Notes: generated from the letters alone by a model not told the origin. Positions 7,754-17,379 are shown, counted from the first letter of the stretch. The stretch is 35,961 nucleotides of DNA from Microbispora triticiradicis (GCA_003260025.2 QFZU02000165.1:1-35961); one strand, 5' to 3'. Program-made: numbers and translations.

Positions 7754-8694
7754 TCAGTGGCGGTGCCCGGCGTCGGGCTGCGCCGGGTCGGCGGGATGCT
7801 CGTGACCCGGCGTGAGCCGCACACACCCGGCCTGCCGGGCGTCCAGCCAGCGGGCGAACGCGCGTTCCCCCTCACGCTCCGCCAGTTCCGCGCGGATGAG
7901 CGCGCGCACGGCCTCGTACGGCTCGCGCCGCGCCGCCTCGATGCGCTCCACCACCAGCGTCCACGGACCGCCGGGGCCCTCGATCGGCCCGACCGTCTCC
8001 CCCTCGCAGGCGGCGAAGACGGCGTCCTCCAGCGGCCCGGCCATCTCCCCTCGCCGTACGGGCCCGAACGGCCTGACCCAGCGCGTCTCGGGGGTGGTGA
8101 AACGGTCGAGGTTGCGCCGGTAGTAGTCGCGCGCGTCCTCCTCGGAGGGCGTGCTCTCCGCCGTCAGCGCCCGGCACACCGCCCTCGCGGCCGGGGCGTC
8201 GACAGCACCGCCGCCGCGACCCCGCCGGTCCGCAGCGCGCCCGCCAGGGTGAGCACGGCCCGGGCGGCGTCCTCCGCCACCCGATGCGGCGCCCGACGGC
8301 CGGAACGTGCGGGGGACGCCGAGGGCTCGGTGGGCCGGGCGGAGGTCGTGGACGCGGGCGGCTCGGGTGACTCGGAGGGCTCAGACGGCTCGGGCTCAGG
8401 CGGCTCGGGCGGCTCGGGCGGCTTGGAGGGCTCGGGCGGCTCGGGCGGCTCGGAGGGCTCGGGTGGCAGGCCGAGCCGGGCCGCCTCCTGCCCGGCCAGA
8501 ATTTCGGCCACCATGACCTGCACCAGCCAGCGGCGCAGGTTGCGGCCCTCGGCGGTGTCCGGGGCCGGCAGCCGGGCCGCGAGCGGCCCGCTTCGCAGCA
8601 GGCGGAGCCGGTGGTCCACCTCGGCGACCGTCATCGCCCGCTCCCCCACCACCGCCGCGATCTCGGCGTCGCAGGCCGGAACGTCACGTCTCAT
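7754..8694 (-). pseudogene. PpiC-like peptidyl-prolyl isomerase family protein, frameshifted
   Basis: The N-terminal part reads from ATG 8694 (MRRDVPACDAEIAAVVGE, then a SurA/PpiC-type helical region RNLRRWLVQVMVAEIL) and stops at 8164. The C-terminal part continues in another frame from about 8200 to 7754 (EEDARDYYRRNLDRF, then a parvulin-like domain, and a His-rich end GHEHP...GHRH). Adding one base near 8202-8210 would join both into one protein of about 310 aa, consistent with a 1-bp deletion or a sequencing error. An expanded Pro/Glu/Ser linker, encoded by ~9-bp repeats, lies at 8340-8470. The gene follows the mannosidase and was probably cotranslated with it. If real, the break removes the isomerase domain. 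Confidence 0.7.
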
Positions 8695-8998
8695 GGCGCA
8701 CCGCCGCGACCTCTCCGCCACCCGCCGGACCACCAGGCCCCACAGCCTGACCGCCGCGATCTCTTCCGCCGCGGACCGGAACATCACATCTCATGGCACA
8801 CCGCCGTACTCTCTCCGCCACCCGCCGGACCACCAGGCCCCACGGCCCGACCGCCGCGATCTCTTCCGCCGCCGGCCGGAACGTCAGGTTTCATGGCACA
8901 CCGCCGTACTCTCTCCGCCACCCGCCCGGCCGCCAGATCCCACGGCCCGACCGCCGCGATCTCTTCCGCCGCCGGCCGGAGCGCCCGGGCTCACGGCT
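8654..8998. repeat. 100-bp tandem repeat, ~3.4 copies, carrying a start-codon region
   Basis: Units begin at 8654, 8753, 8853 and 8953. Each contains GCCGCGATCTC and CCGGAAC/AGC segments, and all but the last contain a CATGG. On the minus strand each unit has a start codon at exactly 100-bp steps (8694, 8794, 8894 ATG; 8994 GTG), and the next codons are related (MRRDVPA, MRCDVPV, MKPDVPA, MSPGAPA). The array fills the space between the mannosidase stop and the PpiC-like start. 100 is not a multiple of 3, so adjacent units differ in frame. Confidence 0.9.
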
Positions 8999-11900
8999 CG
9001 ACCTCGATCTCGATCGTGTCGGTGTAGTGGACCCACCCGGCACAGGCGATCTTCACGAGTGCCCACCACCGGCCGGGCCGGGTGCCGGGCGGCACCCGGA
9101 CGGGGAAGCGCACCCGTGCCTCGTCCCCGGGCGGCACGACCGTGCCGCCGTTCCACTCCGGGAACATCTCGAACGTCTGCCATGGGCTGACCAGCTGAAC
9201 CTGCGCCGGCATCGGCGACCGCGCGCCGGACTGCAGCCGGACCACGACCTCCGCCCGGCCACCGGGCCGTAGCCGGAGGCCGGGAGGGTGACCCAGGCCC
9301 TCGACCGTCACCTCCAGGCCCGGCGACCGCCGCCCTCCCTCGCCGGGCCGGGCCAGATGGAGCCGGGTCACGTCCTCGTACGCCTGGCCGCCGAACTCCG
9401 TGCTCGCCGTGAGCAGGTAGAGGCCGGGTTCGGCGCCGGGCGGCGGCGTCAGCCGCACCGGCACCGTCGCGTGACCGCCCGGCGGCAGCACGTACGGCCG
9501 GACGGCGGGCGTCACGGTCCAGCCGCCGGGGGCGGTGAGCGTGACCACGCCCTCCGCCCGGTCCTCGGTGAGGCAGGAGGCGATGGTCAGTGTGAGGTCC
9601 ACCGGCCCGGCGACGTCGACGTCCGGCTCGGACAGGTGCACCGCGACGGGCAGGTCGCCGATGGGTGCGGGCCCGGTGTCGTTGAGCCAGTACCGCGTGA
9701 AGACCGGCTGGTGCGGTTCGACCTCCGGCACGCCGCCGGGCTCGGCGCCCCCGCCTCCAGTGCCCTCAGCCCCAGTGCTGTCAGCCCCGAGGTTGTCAGC
9801 CCCGATGCTGTGAGCCCCGATGCTGTGAGCCGCAGTGCCCCCGGCCTGGCCGCCGCCGGCGGCCGCCTTTTCGGGTCTGTCGGCGGGCCTGGCGAGCAGC
9901 GGGGCGACGAGCGTGACGATCTCCATGCCGTCGAGCGTGCCGGGGGCTTCCCCGGTGACGTTCTCCAGCAGCCCGGCCCGCCGCCACGCGCCGAGCGGCA
10001 GCGTGGTGGCGATCGACAGCGGGATGGTCCCGCCGCCCGCCTCGTACACGCGGGCGGTCAGCGCGGTCACCGGGCCGGGCGTCCGGCCCTCGGCGATCGG
10101 GTTGCCGGCGGCCTTGAGCGCGGTGAGGACCAGGCCGGGACCGGTCTCCAGGAACGACCGCGACTCGCCCGCGGGCCCGTCGGCTCCCACCGTCGCGATC
10201 AGCGGATGGTTGACGTCGTGGCCGATCCGGACGAGCCCGGCGTCGCGCCAGTCGCCCGGGGCGGCCACCAGGCAGCACTCGAACGCGTGGGTCCAGTGCT
10301 GGAGCTGGAAGTTGGAGCCGTCGGGCGCGGTGCGGCGGGGCGGGTCGATCCACACGCCGGACGGCCAGCCCGTGCACGAGCGCATCAGCGACATGTGCAG
10401 CGCCCCCGACGGATCGACCGCGAAACCCGGGACGCCCCGGTTGACCAGCCCGACCGTGTAGCCAGCCAACACGGCGTCGTCCGGCGCAGAGTCGTCAAGT
10501 ACCGCGTCGTCAAGCACACCGCCGTCGGATTCGGCACCGGTCACCACCTCCACCACGGCGTCGGCGAGGTCGGCGACCAGTTCTTCTACGGCACCCTCGC
10601 CACAGACCACGAGGACGGGAAGGTCACGGGCTCCGGTGAGGTCCGCGCTCGGCACCCAGACCTTCTCCAGCGGCTCGGCGGCCGGGACCCACAGCCGCGC
10701 CCGGCCCTCGGCGCCGAGCCGCGCGCGTAGCTCCGCCGCCTCCTCGTCGTCCAGCAGCGCGGCGACGAACGGGTTCTCCTCCGGCGTGCCGACGGCGATC
10801 CGCACGTCGGGCAGGTTCGAGTCGACGGCCAGGTTCCCGTACCGGGGGCCGGGGGCGGTGGAGCACGTCGAGGTGACGCCCTGCCGCACCAACGCGACGG
10901 CCAGCTCCCTGAGCCCGTCCCCGAGCCCGTCCCCGGCCCCGCCCGCCGACGCCTTCGACGACGCCTCCGCCCGCGCCTCCGACCGCGCCTCCAATGGCGC
11001 CTCCGACGGTGCGATGATCTCGGCGACGCCGACGGCCCGCGTGCCGAGGACGCGGCCCGCGCGCGTGCGCAGCACGACGCGGGCGGTGGACGACAGCGCG
11101 AACCAGTTGTGCGCGGGGTTGTCCAGCGTCCACGGGTGCTCGGCCGAGTCGAGGTCGATCAGGGCGAACCCGCGGCCGACGACCGCGCCGGCGACCTCGG
11201 CGACCGGCAGCGCCCCCGGCACGCGCACCGGCCAGCGCAGCCGCAGCAGCACGTCGGAGCCGTGGAAGTCGTCCACGTGCGTGGTGAGATCGACCCGGGG
11301 CAGCCCGTCCCAGAGGGTGATCTCCTGCGTGTAGGCGACCGATCCCGCCTTCTTCGACCCTACTTTCCCCGACACCGTGATCCGCCGGCCCGCCGGGCAC
11401 TCGGCGACGGCGACCTCCGCGTGCGCTCCGGCAGAACCGGTCACCTCGCCGTTGGGCAGCAGGTGCTAGGGGCCCTCCCCGAAGCGCGGGTGCGCCGGGT
11501 GCTCGTCGTAGACGAGCAGTTCGTTGCCCACCCGCCCCTCCTGCAGCAGTTCGCGGCCCTCCACGACGAGGCTCGACACCGTCCCGCCGCGCTCGGGGTC
11601 GACCTCCACCGCGTGGGTGGCGTTCGCGATGCGGTTCCCCTCCCGTACGGCCCAGCCGATCGGGACATGGTCGCCGGTCGGCGCCAGGCGGAACGTCCGG
11701 TAGCCGAGCGCGGGCACGTCGCGGGCGACGAAGACCGCGTCCACGGCGGCCAGGCTGCCGTCCGGGTGACGCTCGGGGTGCTCCAGCAGCAGCCCCGGCG
11801 CGGGCGGGTCGAGCACGACACCGTACGCCCCCGGCTCGGGCAGCGTCAGCCGCACGCGCACGAGGTCGGTCCTCGGCCAGGAGGAGGGGTTCCAGACGAC

Positions 11901-13436
11901 GACACCGGTCAGGCCCTCCCCCAGGCGGCGCAGCGACGCGTCGAGGACCCGCCCGCCCAGGTCGTACGCCTCCCGCCAGCCGGTCATCAGGTCCAGGTAC
12001 ACCTGGTCGGACTCCGAGCCGGTGACGGCGTCGTGGTGCGCGCCGTACGCGATCTGGCGCCAGGCCTTGTCGAGGGCGGCGTGCGGGTAGGGCGCGCCGA
12101 GGACGGCGGTGGCGACGGCGGCGAACTTCTCGGCGTCGGCGAGGCGCGTCTCGGCGTGCCGCTGAGCCTGCTTGGTGTCGGCGTACGACACGTCCTTGCC
12201 GGTGTAGATCGGGTTCATGTCCCGGGTCTGCGGTGTCAGCCGGACGCCCGCGGCGCGCACCGCCGCGAAGAAGTCCTTCGGCAGCCCGCAGACGAACCGG
12301 GGCGAGACGTAGCGCCGGTTCCAGTCGCGGTGGATCTCCGTGACCCACTTGTTGGGCGGGGTGTAGTCGGTGCCGACGGGCAGCAGCACGTTGCGGGTCG
12401 CCGCGACCTTCTTCAGCCGCAGGAACAGTTCGTAGACGGCGGCCTCGGCCTCCTCCAGGGACGGCGCCGAGTCCATCCACCACCCGGCGCTGTAGTGGGC
12501 GGGCATGTAGTGGGTCGGCACGCCCCGGCCCGACGGCGACAGCCACTCGAACTCCGACGGGAACTGCATAACCGACGGGTCGCCCCACCCTCCGCCGCGG
12601 AGCATCGGGCCCCACTGGTGGTACGGCCCGCGCGCCCATGAACTGGAGGTGAGCCCGGCGTCGGCGGCGAGGCCCGGGAACTGCGGGTCGTGCCCGAACG
12701 CGTCGAGCTGCCAGGCCGTCGCCGGGTCGCCGCCGAGCACGTCGCGCTGGAAGCCGATCCCGTGGACCATGTTGCGGATCGTCGCCTCCGGGCCGGTCAG
12801 GTTGGTGTTCGGCTCGTTGTACGTCCCGCCGACGATCTCCAGCCGGCCCTCGGCCAGCAGGCGCCGCAGGTAGGCCCGGTCTTCGGGGTGGGCGTTCCAG
12901 TAGGGCTTGAGGTAGTCGACCTCCGCCAGCACGAACCGGTACTCCGGCTCCCTGCGGGCCGTATCCAGGTGGAGCCGGACGAGGTCGAAGCCCGCGTGCT
13001 GGAACTCCTGCCGGTGGGCCTGCGCGAGGCCGCCCGCCCGGTCCCAGGTGGCGGTGTAGGCGGCCTGGGTGTTCCACCAGACGGGGTCGTAGTGGAAGTG
13101 TGGGATCATCCAGACCGTCCAGCCCGGCTCGGCGACGACCAGTTCGCCGTCCGCCGCGCACCGTTCGCCGCCCGCGGTCGCCCGCACGGTGATCGGGACG
13201 CGGGCTCCCGGCGCCCGCGCCGGCCCCTCCGTCTCGACGGGCACCTCCACCACCACCGTCTCGGGCCCCGGCTCCGTGGTCTCGCTGACGCCGGCCGTCC
13301 GCCGCCCGCGCGCTCCCGGGCCGCCGGCCTCGACCACCAGGGAGGATCCGTACGGCACCCCGGCGAGGGTGACGCGCACGACCTGGCGGGGGCCGCGGAC
13401 GAACAGTTCGGTGGACTCGACGGCGGTGACGCGCAT
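8991..13436 (-). pseudogene. GH38 alpha-mannosidase, interrupted by an in-frame amber codon
   Basis: GH38 retaining exo-alpha-mannosidase of about 1481 codons. The N-terminal part (13436-11469) has the catalytic (beta/alpha) barrel with the zinc motif PHFHYDPVWW and the nucleophile Asp in WQLDAFGHDPQF. The C-terminal part (11465-8991), in the same frame, has the GH38 beta-sandwich region and a NEW3/CARDB-like end. They are separated only by TAG at 11466-11468, in the context EGP-*-HLLP where Trp (TGG) is expected. ATG at 13436 follows AGGGG by 7 nt; the upstream frame extension contains a rare TTA. In-frame repeat insertions lie near 9760-9840 (HSIGAHSIGADNLGADSTG), 10460-10520 and 10920-11000. 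Without readthrough the product ends before the beta domains and is probably inactive. Confidence 0.82.
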
Positions 13437-13625
13437 GCGCACCCCTAACCGCGGCCTCTCAGGCGGCCTCTGGGGGACAGGTGACGGTCGGGACATCCCC
13501 CGTCCGCGCCGGCCTCACCCCTGCCGTCCCGGCCGATCGTTCCGCCCCGGTGGCGCTTGACCGCGCCGCGCCGTACGCTGACCATGATCAACGACTCAGA
13601 GGCCCTGCCGAGAGGAGACCGGACG

Positions 13626-13919
13626 GTGTCGGTGTGCGTGGCGATCCTGCAGGCCAAGCCCGAGCACGCGGAGGAGGTGGAGGCGACGCTCCGCGACATC
13701 GTCGACGCCACCCGGGACGAGAAGGGCGCCCTGACCTTCGTGATCCACCGGCAGGGCGCGGACAGGTTCATCGTCTACGAGAAGTACGCGGACGACGCCG
13801 CGCGCGACGCCCACTTCGGCACGCCGTACGTCTCGGGATTCGTGGCCCGGTTCGGAGAGCTGCTCGTGGCCGAGCCGCAGATCGAGTTCGCCGAGGAGCT
13901 GGGCGGCTTCACCCGGTGA
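13626..13919 (+). CDS. ABM-domain (antibiotic biosynthesis monooxygenase-like) protein
   Basis: 97-aa dimeric ferredoxin-like alpha+beta-barrel protein. The first strand (VCVAILQAKPEHAEEVEATL), the central FVIHRQGADRFIVYEKYADDAARDAHF block and the final GELLV/PQIEF strand follow the ABM/YgiN pattern. Members act on quinones, polyketides or haem, or have no known activity; nothing nearby specifies a substrate. I chose GTG at 13626 because AGGAG lies 8 nt upstream and the length then fits the family. An in-frame ATG at 13584 lacks such a site. It is transcribed divergently from the mannosidase and stands just before the GH3 gene, which has its own promoter. Confidence 0.82.
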   Translation: MSVCVAILQAKPEHAEEVEATLRDIVDATRDEKGALTFVIHRQGADRFIVYEKYADDAARDAHFGTPYVSGFVARFGELLVAEPQIEFAEELGGFTR

Positions 13920-13935
13920 GGCGGGCCGCGGGCGT

Positions 13936-13944
13936 GAAAGTTTC
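13936..13944. promoter_or_regulatory. GAAA-G-TTTC palindrome upstream of the GH3 gene
   Basis: A 9-bp dyad (GAAAGTTTC) lies 42 bp upstream of the GH3 -35 box. GAAA-N-TTTC elements occur upstream of xylanase and other glycosidase genes of Streptomyces and relatives, where LacI-type regulators act. A role here is inferred only from sequence and place. Confidence 0.35.
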
Positions 13945-13985
13945 CCGGCCTACGGCTGGTGGCGCGTGTCCGTAGCCGACGTTGT

Positions 13986-14015
13986 TTGACCCGAAAATCC
14001 CTTGATTCCTACGGT
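13986..14015 (+). promoter_or_regulatory. Housekeeping-type promoter of the GH3 gene
   Basis: TTGACC (13986-13991) and TACGGT (14010-14015) are 18 bp apart, matching the actinobacterial principal-sigma pattern. The predicted start lies about 20 nt before the GH3 ATG, leaving room for the ribosome site. Confidence 0.6.
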
Positions 14016-14039
14016 CAGCAGGAATGTGAGGGAGGACCC

Positions 14040-16316
14040 ATGACATCCCGGCTGAGATCCCCGTGGATCATCGCGCTCGTGACGCTGCTCGCCGCGGCGC
14101 TGGGCGCCGTCCCGGCCGCCGGCCGCGGCGTCGCACGGGCGGCGGACGCTCCCTACAAGGATCCGAGCCTGCCCGTGGCCACCCGGGTGGCCGACCTGCT
14201 GTCCCGGATGTCCCTCGACGACAAGGCCGGCCAGATGACCCAGGCCGACCGGGGCGCCCTGACCACGGTGTCCGACGTGGCGGCGTACCGGCTGGGCTCG
14301 ATCCTGTCCGGCGGCGGCTCGGCTCCCTCCCCCAACACCCCGTCGTCCTGGGCCGACATGTACGACAACTTCCAGCGGCAGGCGTTGTCCACCCCGCTCG
14401 GCATCCCGATGATCTACGGAATCGACGCCGTGCACGGGCACAACAACGTCGTGGGCGCGACGATCTTCCCGCACAACATCGGGCTGGGCGCGACCCGCGA
14501 CCCCGACCTGGTCGAACGGGTCGGCCGCGCCACCGCCGAGGAGGTCTCCGGCACCGGCATCGACTGGACCTTCGCCCCCTGCCTGTGCGTGGCCCGCAAC
14601 GACCGCTGGGGCCGCACGTACGAGTCGTTCAGCGAGGACCCCCAGCTCGTCACGCAGATGACCACGATCGTGGACGGGTTCCAGAAGGCCGGGAACGCCT
14701 CCATCCTCGCCACCGCCAAGCACTACGTGGGCGACGGCGGCACCACGGGAGGCAGGGACCAGGGCAACACCGAGCTGAGCGAGGCCGACCTGCGGGCCAT
14801 CCACCTCGCGCCGTTCAAGGCGGCCGTACAGCGCGGCGTGGGCAGCGTGATGGTCAGCTACAGCAGCTGGAACGGCGCCAGGATGCACGGCAACAAGTAC
14901 CTGATCACGGACGTGCTGAAGGGCGAGCTGGGCTTCAAGGGCTTCGTGGTGACCGACTGGGCGGGCATCGACCAGCTCGACGGCCAGACCGGGTTCACCG
15001 CGAACGAGATCACCACCGCGATCAACGCGGGCGTCGACATGGTGATGGTGCCGAACGACTACAAGAAGTTCGTCTCGCTCCTGAAGCAGGAGGTGCAGGC
15101 GGGCCGCATCCCGACGTCGCGGATCGACGACGCCAACCGGCGCATCCTGACCAAGAAGTTCGAGCTCGGGCTGTTCGAGAAGCCGCTGACCGACCGCTCC
15201 TACACCTCCACCGTGGGCAGCGCCGCGCACCGGGCCGTCGCCCGCGAGGCCGTACGCAAGTCGCTGGTGCTGCTGAAGAACGCGGGGGACGTGCTCCCGC
15301 TGGCGAAGACCGGCGGCAAGATCTTCGTGGCCGGCAAGAGCGCCGACGACATCGGCAACCAGAGCGGCGGCTGGACGATCAGCTGGCAGGGCTCGTCCGG
15401 GAACATCACCGGCGGCACCACGATCTTGCAGGGCATCCGCGACCTCGTCGGCTCGGGCGCCCAGGTCACCTACAACCGCGACGGCAGCGGCATCGACTCG
15501 TCCTACCGCGCGGCGATCGCCGTCGTCGGCGAGACGCCGTACGCCGAGGGCCAGGGCGACCGGACGGGGTCGATGGGCCTCGACTCCACCGACCTCGCGA
15601 CGCTGCAGCGGCTCAAGGCGTCGGGCGTGCCGCTGGTCGTGGTGCTCGTCTCCGGCCGCCCGCTGGACATCGCGGGCCAGATCGACCAGTGGAACGCGCT
15701 GGTGGCGGCCTGGCTGCCGGGCACCGAGGGGCGCGGCGTGGCCGACATGCTGTTCGGCGACTCCGCCCCGAGCGGGCGGCTGCCGATGACCTGGCCGCGC
15801 AGTGCCGACCAGGAGCCGATCAACGACGGGGACGGCAAGGACGCCCTGTTCAAGTACGGCTACGGGCTCGACTACACGGTCCCGCCGCCGCACTCCCCGT
15901 CACCGTCGCCCAGCCCTTCGCCCAGCCCGTCCCCGTCCCCTTCTCCGTCCCTGTCGCCCAGCCCGTCGCCGTCGCCGAGCGTCAGCCCGTCGGCCGGCGG
16001 ATGCGTGGTGACCTACCGGACGAACGACTGGGGCGGCGGATTCACCGCGGACGTCACGATCACGAACAGGTCGTCCAGCGCCGTGAACGGCTGGCGGCTC
16101 CAGTGGACGTACGCGGGGAACCAGAAGATCACCGGCTACTGGAACGCGGTCGTCACCCAGTCGGGCCAGCAGGTCACGGCGTCGAACGCCTCCTACAACG
16201 GGACGATCGGCGCGAACGGCGGCACCGCGAGCTTCGGCTTCCAGGGCACCTACAGCGGTGCCAACGCCACCCCCGCCGCGTTCACGCTGAACGGCGCGGC
16301 CTGCGCCACCGGGTGA
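14040..16316 (+). CDS. Secreted GH3 beta-glucosidase with C-terminal CBM2
   Basis: 758-aa secreted glycoside hydrolase, probably an exo-acting beta-glucosidase/glucan exohydrolase on cellulose-derived glucans. Sec signal peptide: RLRS, a hydrophobic core IIALVTLLAAALGA, cleavage likely near ARA-ADAP (~35). The GH3 N-terminal barrel carries the nucleophile Asp306 in GFVVTDWAG; the GH3 C-terminal sandwich runs to ~610. A Ser-Pro repeat linker (about 617-652) leads to a cellulose-binding CBM2 (655-758) with conserved Trp residues (NDWGGGF, NGWRLQW, ITGYWN) and two terminal Cys. GGAGG precedes the ATG by 5 nt. It is monocistronic, with a promoter at 13986 and a terminator at 16355. Similar enzymes are often called glucan 1,4-beta-glucosidase. 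Confidence 0.93.
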   Translation: MTSRLRSPWIIALVTLLAAALGAVPAAGRGVARAADAPYKDPSLPVATRVADLLSRMSLDDKAGQMTQADRGALTTVSDVAAYRLGSILSGGGSAPSPNTPSSWADMYDNFQRQALSTPLGIPMIYGIDAVHGHNNVVGATIFPHNIGLGATRDPDLVERVGRATAEEVSGTGIDWTFAPCLCVARNDRWGRTYESFSEDPQLVTQMTTIVDGFQKAGNASILATAKHYVGDGGTTGGRDQGNTELSEADLRAIHLAPFKAAVQRGVGSVMVSYSSWNGARMHGNKYLITDVLKGELGFKGFVVTDWAGIDQLDGQTGFTANEITTAINAGVDMVMVPNDYKKFVSLLKQEVQAGRIPTSRIDDANRRILTKKFELGLFEKPLTDRSYTSTVGSAAHRAVAREAVRKSLVLLKNAGDVLPLAKTGGKIFVAGKSADDIGNQSGGWTISWQGSSGNITGGTTILQGIRDLVGSGAQVTYNRDGSGIDSSYRAAIAVVGETPYAEGQGDRTGSMGLDSTDLATLQRLKASGVPLVVVLVSGRPLDIAGQIDQWNALVAAWLPGTEGRGVADMLFGDSAPSGRLPMTWPRSADQEPINDGDGKDALFKYGYGLDYTVPPPHSPSPSPSPSPSPSPSPSPSLSPSPSPSPSVSPSAGGCVVTYRTNDWGGGFTADVTITNRSSSAVNGWRLQWTYAGNQKITGYWNAVVTQSGQQVTASNASYNGTIGANGGTASFGFQGTYSGANATPAAFTLNGAACATG

Positions 16317-16354
16317 CCGGCCGCGCCGCGCCGTAGTCCGACCGCCCGCCGCTC

Positions 16355-16386
16355 GGGGTCCAGGAGGAGACATCCCCCTGGGCCCC
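16355..16386. terminator. Bidirectional hairpin terminator
   Basis: GGGGTCCAGG pairs with CCTGGGCCCC (one G-U pair). An inner GGA/TCC extension gives a long stem with a 4-nt loop. It lies between the convergent GH3 and DUF3592 genes. No U-tract is evident, as is common in actinobacteria. Confidence 0.65.
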
Positions 16387-16442
16387 GGCCAGCAGGCCAT
16401 GATCCGTCGGGCACGACCGTGTGGCGCGGCCTTCCGGGGTGT

Positions 16443-16859
16443 TCAGAACGTCTGCCCGAGGGCGATGCCCGCTCCCACCGTGAACAGGACGACGCCCACC
16501 GCGAGGAAGATCCCGCCGAGCAGCGTGCCGCTCCCCGCCGCGCTGTCGATGCGCATCCGGGTGGGCTTCGCCGGGTCGTACAACACCGGCACCTCCTCGC
16601 CGGGCCGCGCGGGCGGCGGGTTGCTCCCGTACGTGCTCTCGGCCTCGACCTGCTGGCCGTACAGGGTGACGAAGCGAATGGTCGGGTAGTAGACGGTGCC
16701 GTCGTCGGAATGGCTCGCCCGCAGCCCCACGACGAGGCCGCTGGCGCGATGCGCCCGGCGGCGGAACTCCCGGGCGTTGACCGTGATCCCTCCGCCGATG
16801 AGGCCGAAGACGAGTCCGAGGCCGGACAGGATCAGAGTGATAAGAGCGGTTTGTGACAC
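16443..16859 (-). CDS. DUF3592 membrane protein
   Basis: 138-aa protein with two predicted transmembrane helices (about 4-25 and 112-134). Between them lies an extracytoplasmic beta-rich domain of the DUF3592 type, with the typical YYPTIRFVTLYGQ and EEVPVLYDPAKPTRMRID motifs. The family has no defined function. GTG start at 16859 has no Shine-Dalgarno. A TAGAGT box (16867-16872, minus strand) ends 7 nt before it, suggesting a leaderless message. Confidence 0.8.
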   Translation of the reverse strand: MSQTALITLILSGLGLVFGLIGGGITVNAREFRRRAHRASGLVVGLRASHSDDGTVYYPTIRFVTLYGQQVEAESTYGSNPPPARPGEEVPVLYDPAKPTRMRIDSAAGSGTLLGGIFLAVGVVLFTVGAGIALGQTF

Positions 16860-16943
16860 GCACCGGACTCTAGGACGCCTGGCTTGACATCCGCTTGCAC
16901 CCCTTTCGCCCGCCTTCCCCGGGCACCGCCCGGGGCGGCCGGG

Positions 16944-17357
16944 TCAGGGGCGCAGCCGCATGAGCGCCTCGGCCACGGCGACCACGGGCTCGCCGAGGTC
17001 GAACCGGCTGAACAGGTGGATCTGCTCCCCCGCGTCGATCTCCAGCAGTTCCGTGGTCAGGCCGTACCTGCGGTTGGTGTTCACCCGGATGCGGTCGACG
17101 TCGTTCCAGGAGATCCGCTCCCTGCCGCCGAGCCCGCTGACGACCAGCCCGTCCTCCCCCGCCGTGAGCCGTACGGGTGCCACCAGGTCGCGTCCGGCCA
17201 GCACGGCGAAGCCCAGGGCGGCCACACCGGCGAGGAAGAGCAGCAAGCCGTCGCCGGTGAGCGCCAGCACGGCGCACAGCACGGCGCCGGCGGCCTTCAG
17301 CGCGACGATCCCCCGGGGCACCCGCCACTCGTGCCGCGTCTCCTGAACATCCGCCAT
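16944..17357 (-). CDS. PH-like domain membrane protein
   Basis: 137-aa protein with two hydrophobic helices at about 16-34 and 36-54, then a bacterial PH-like beta domain (VRLTAGEDGLVVSGL, then RISWNDVDRIRVNTNRRYG). This is typical of small actinobacterial PH-domain proteins of unknown role. I start at ATG 17357. The open frame extends to 17558, but that part is GC-rich repeat sequence giving an Arg/Pro-rich peptide and is unlikely to be translated. It lies on the same strand as DUF3592 with an 84-bp gap; operon membership is uncertain. Confidence 0.75.
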   Translation of the reverse strand: MADVQETRHEWRVPRGIVALKAAGAVLCAVLALTGDGLLLFLAGVAALGFAVLAGRDLVAPVRLTAGEDGLVVSGLGGRERISWNDVDRIRVNTNRRYGLTTELLEIDAGEQIHLFSRFDLGEPVVAVAEALMRLRP

Positions 17358-17379
17358 CGGGGCAGCGTAACGAATCAGG

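Noticed and set aside
11466-11468. Amber codon as programmed pyrrolysine insertion or readthrough
   Set aside because: No pyl genes or recoding element seen, and Trp fits the position with a one-base change.
10624-13161. 845-codon minus-strand frame within the mannosidase
   Set aside because: Arg/Pro/Gly-rich, no fold signals; the GH38 frame carries all family motifs.
13626-13919. ABM gene as sign of an antibiotic biosynthetic cluster
   Set aside because: No PKS, NRPS or tailoring genes around it; ABM proteins are common in primary metabolism.
13950-15893. 647-codon minus-strand frame opposite the GH3 gene
   Set aside because: Shadow of the GH3 coding frame, low-complexity product.
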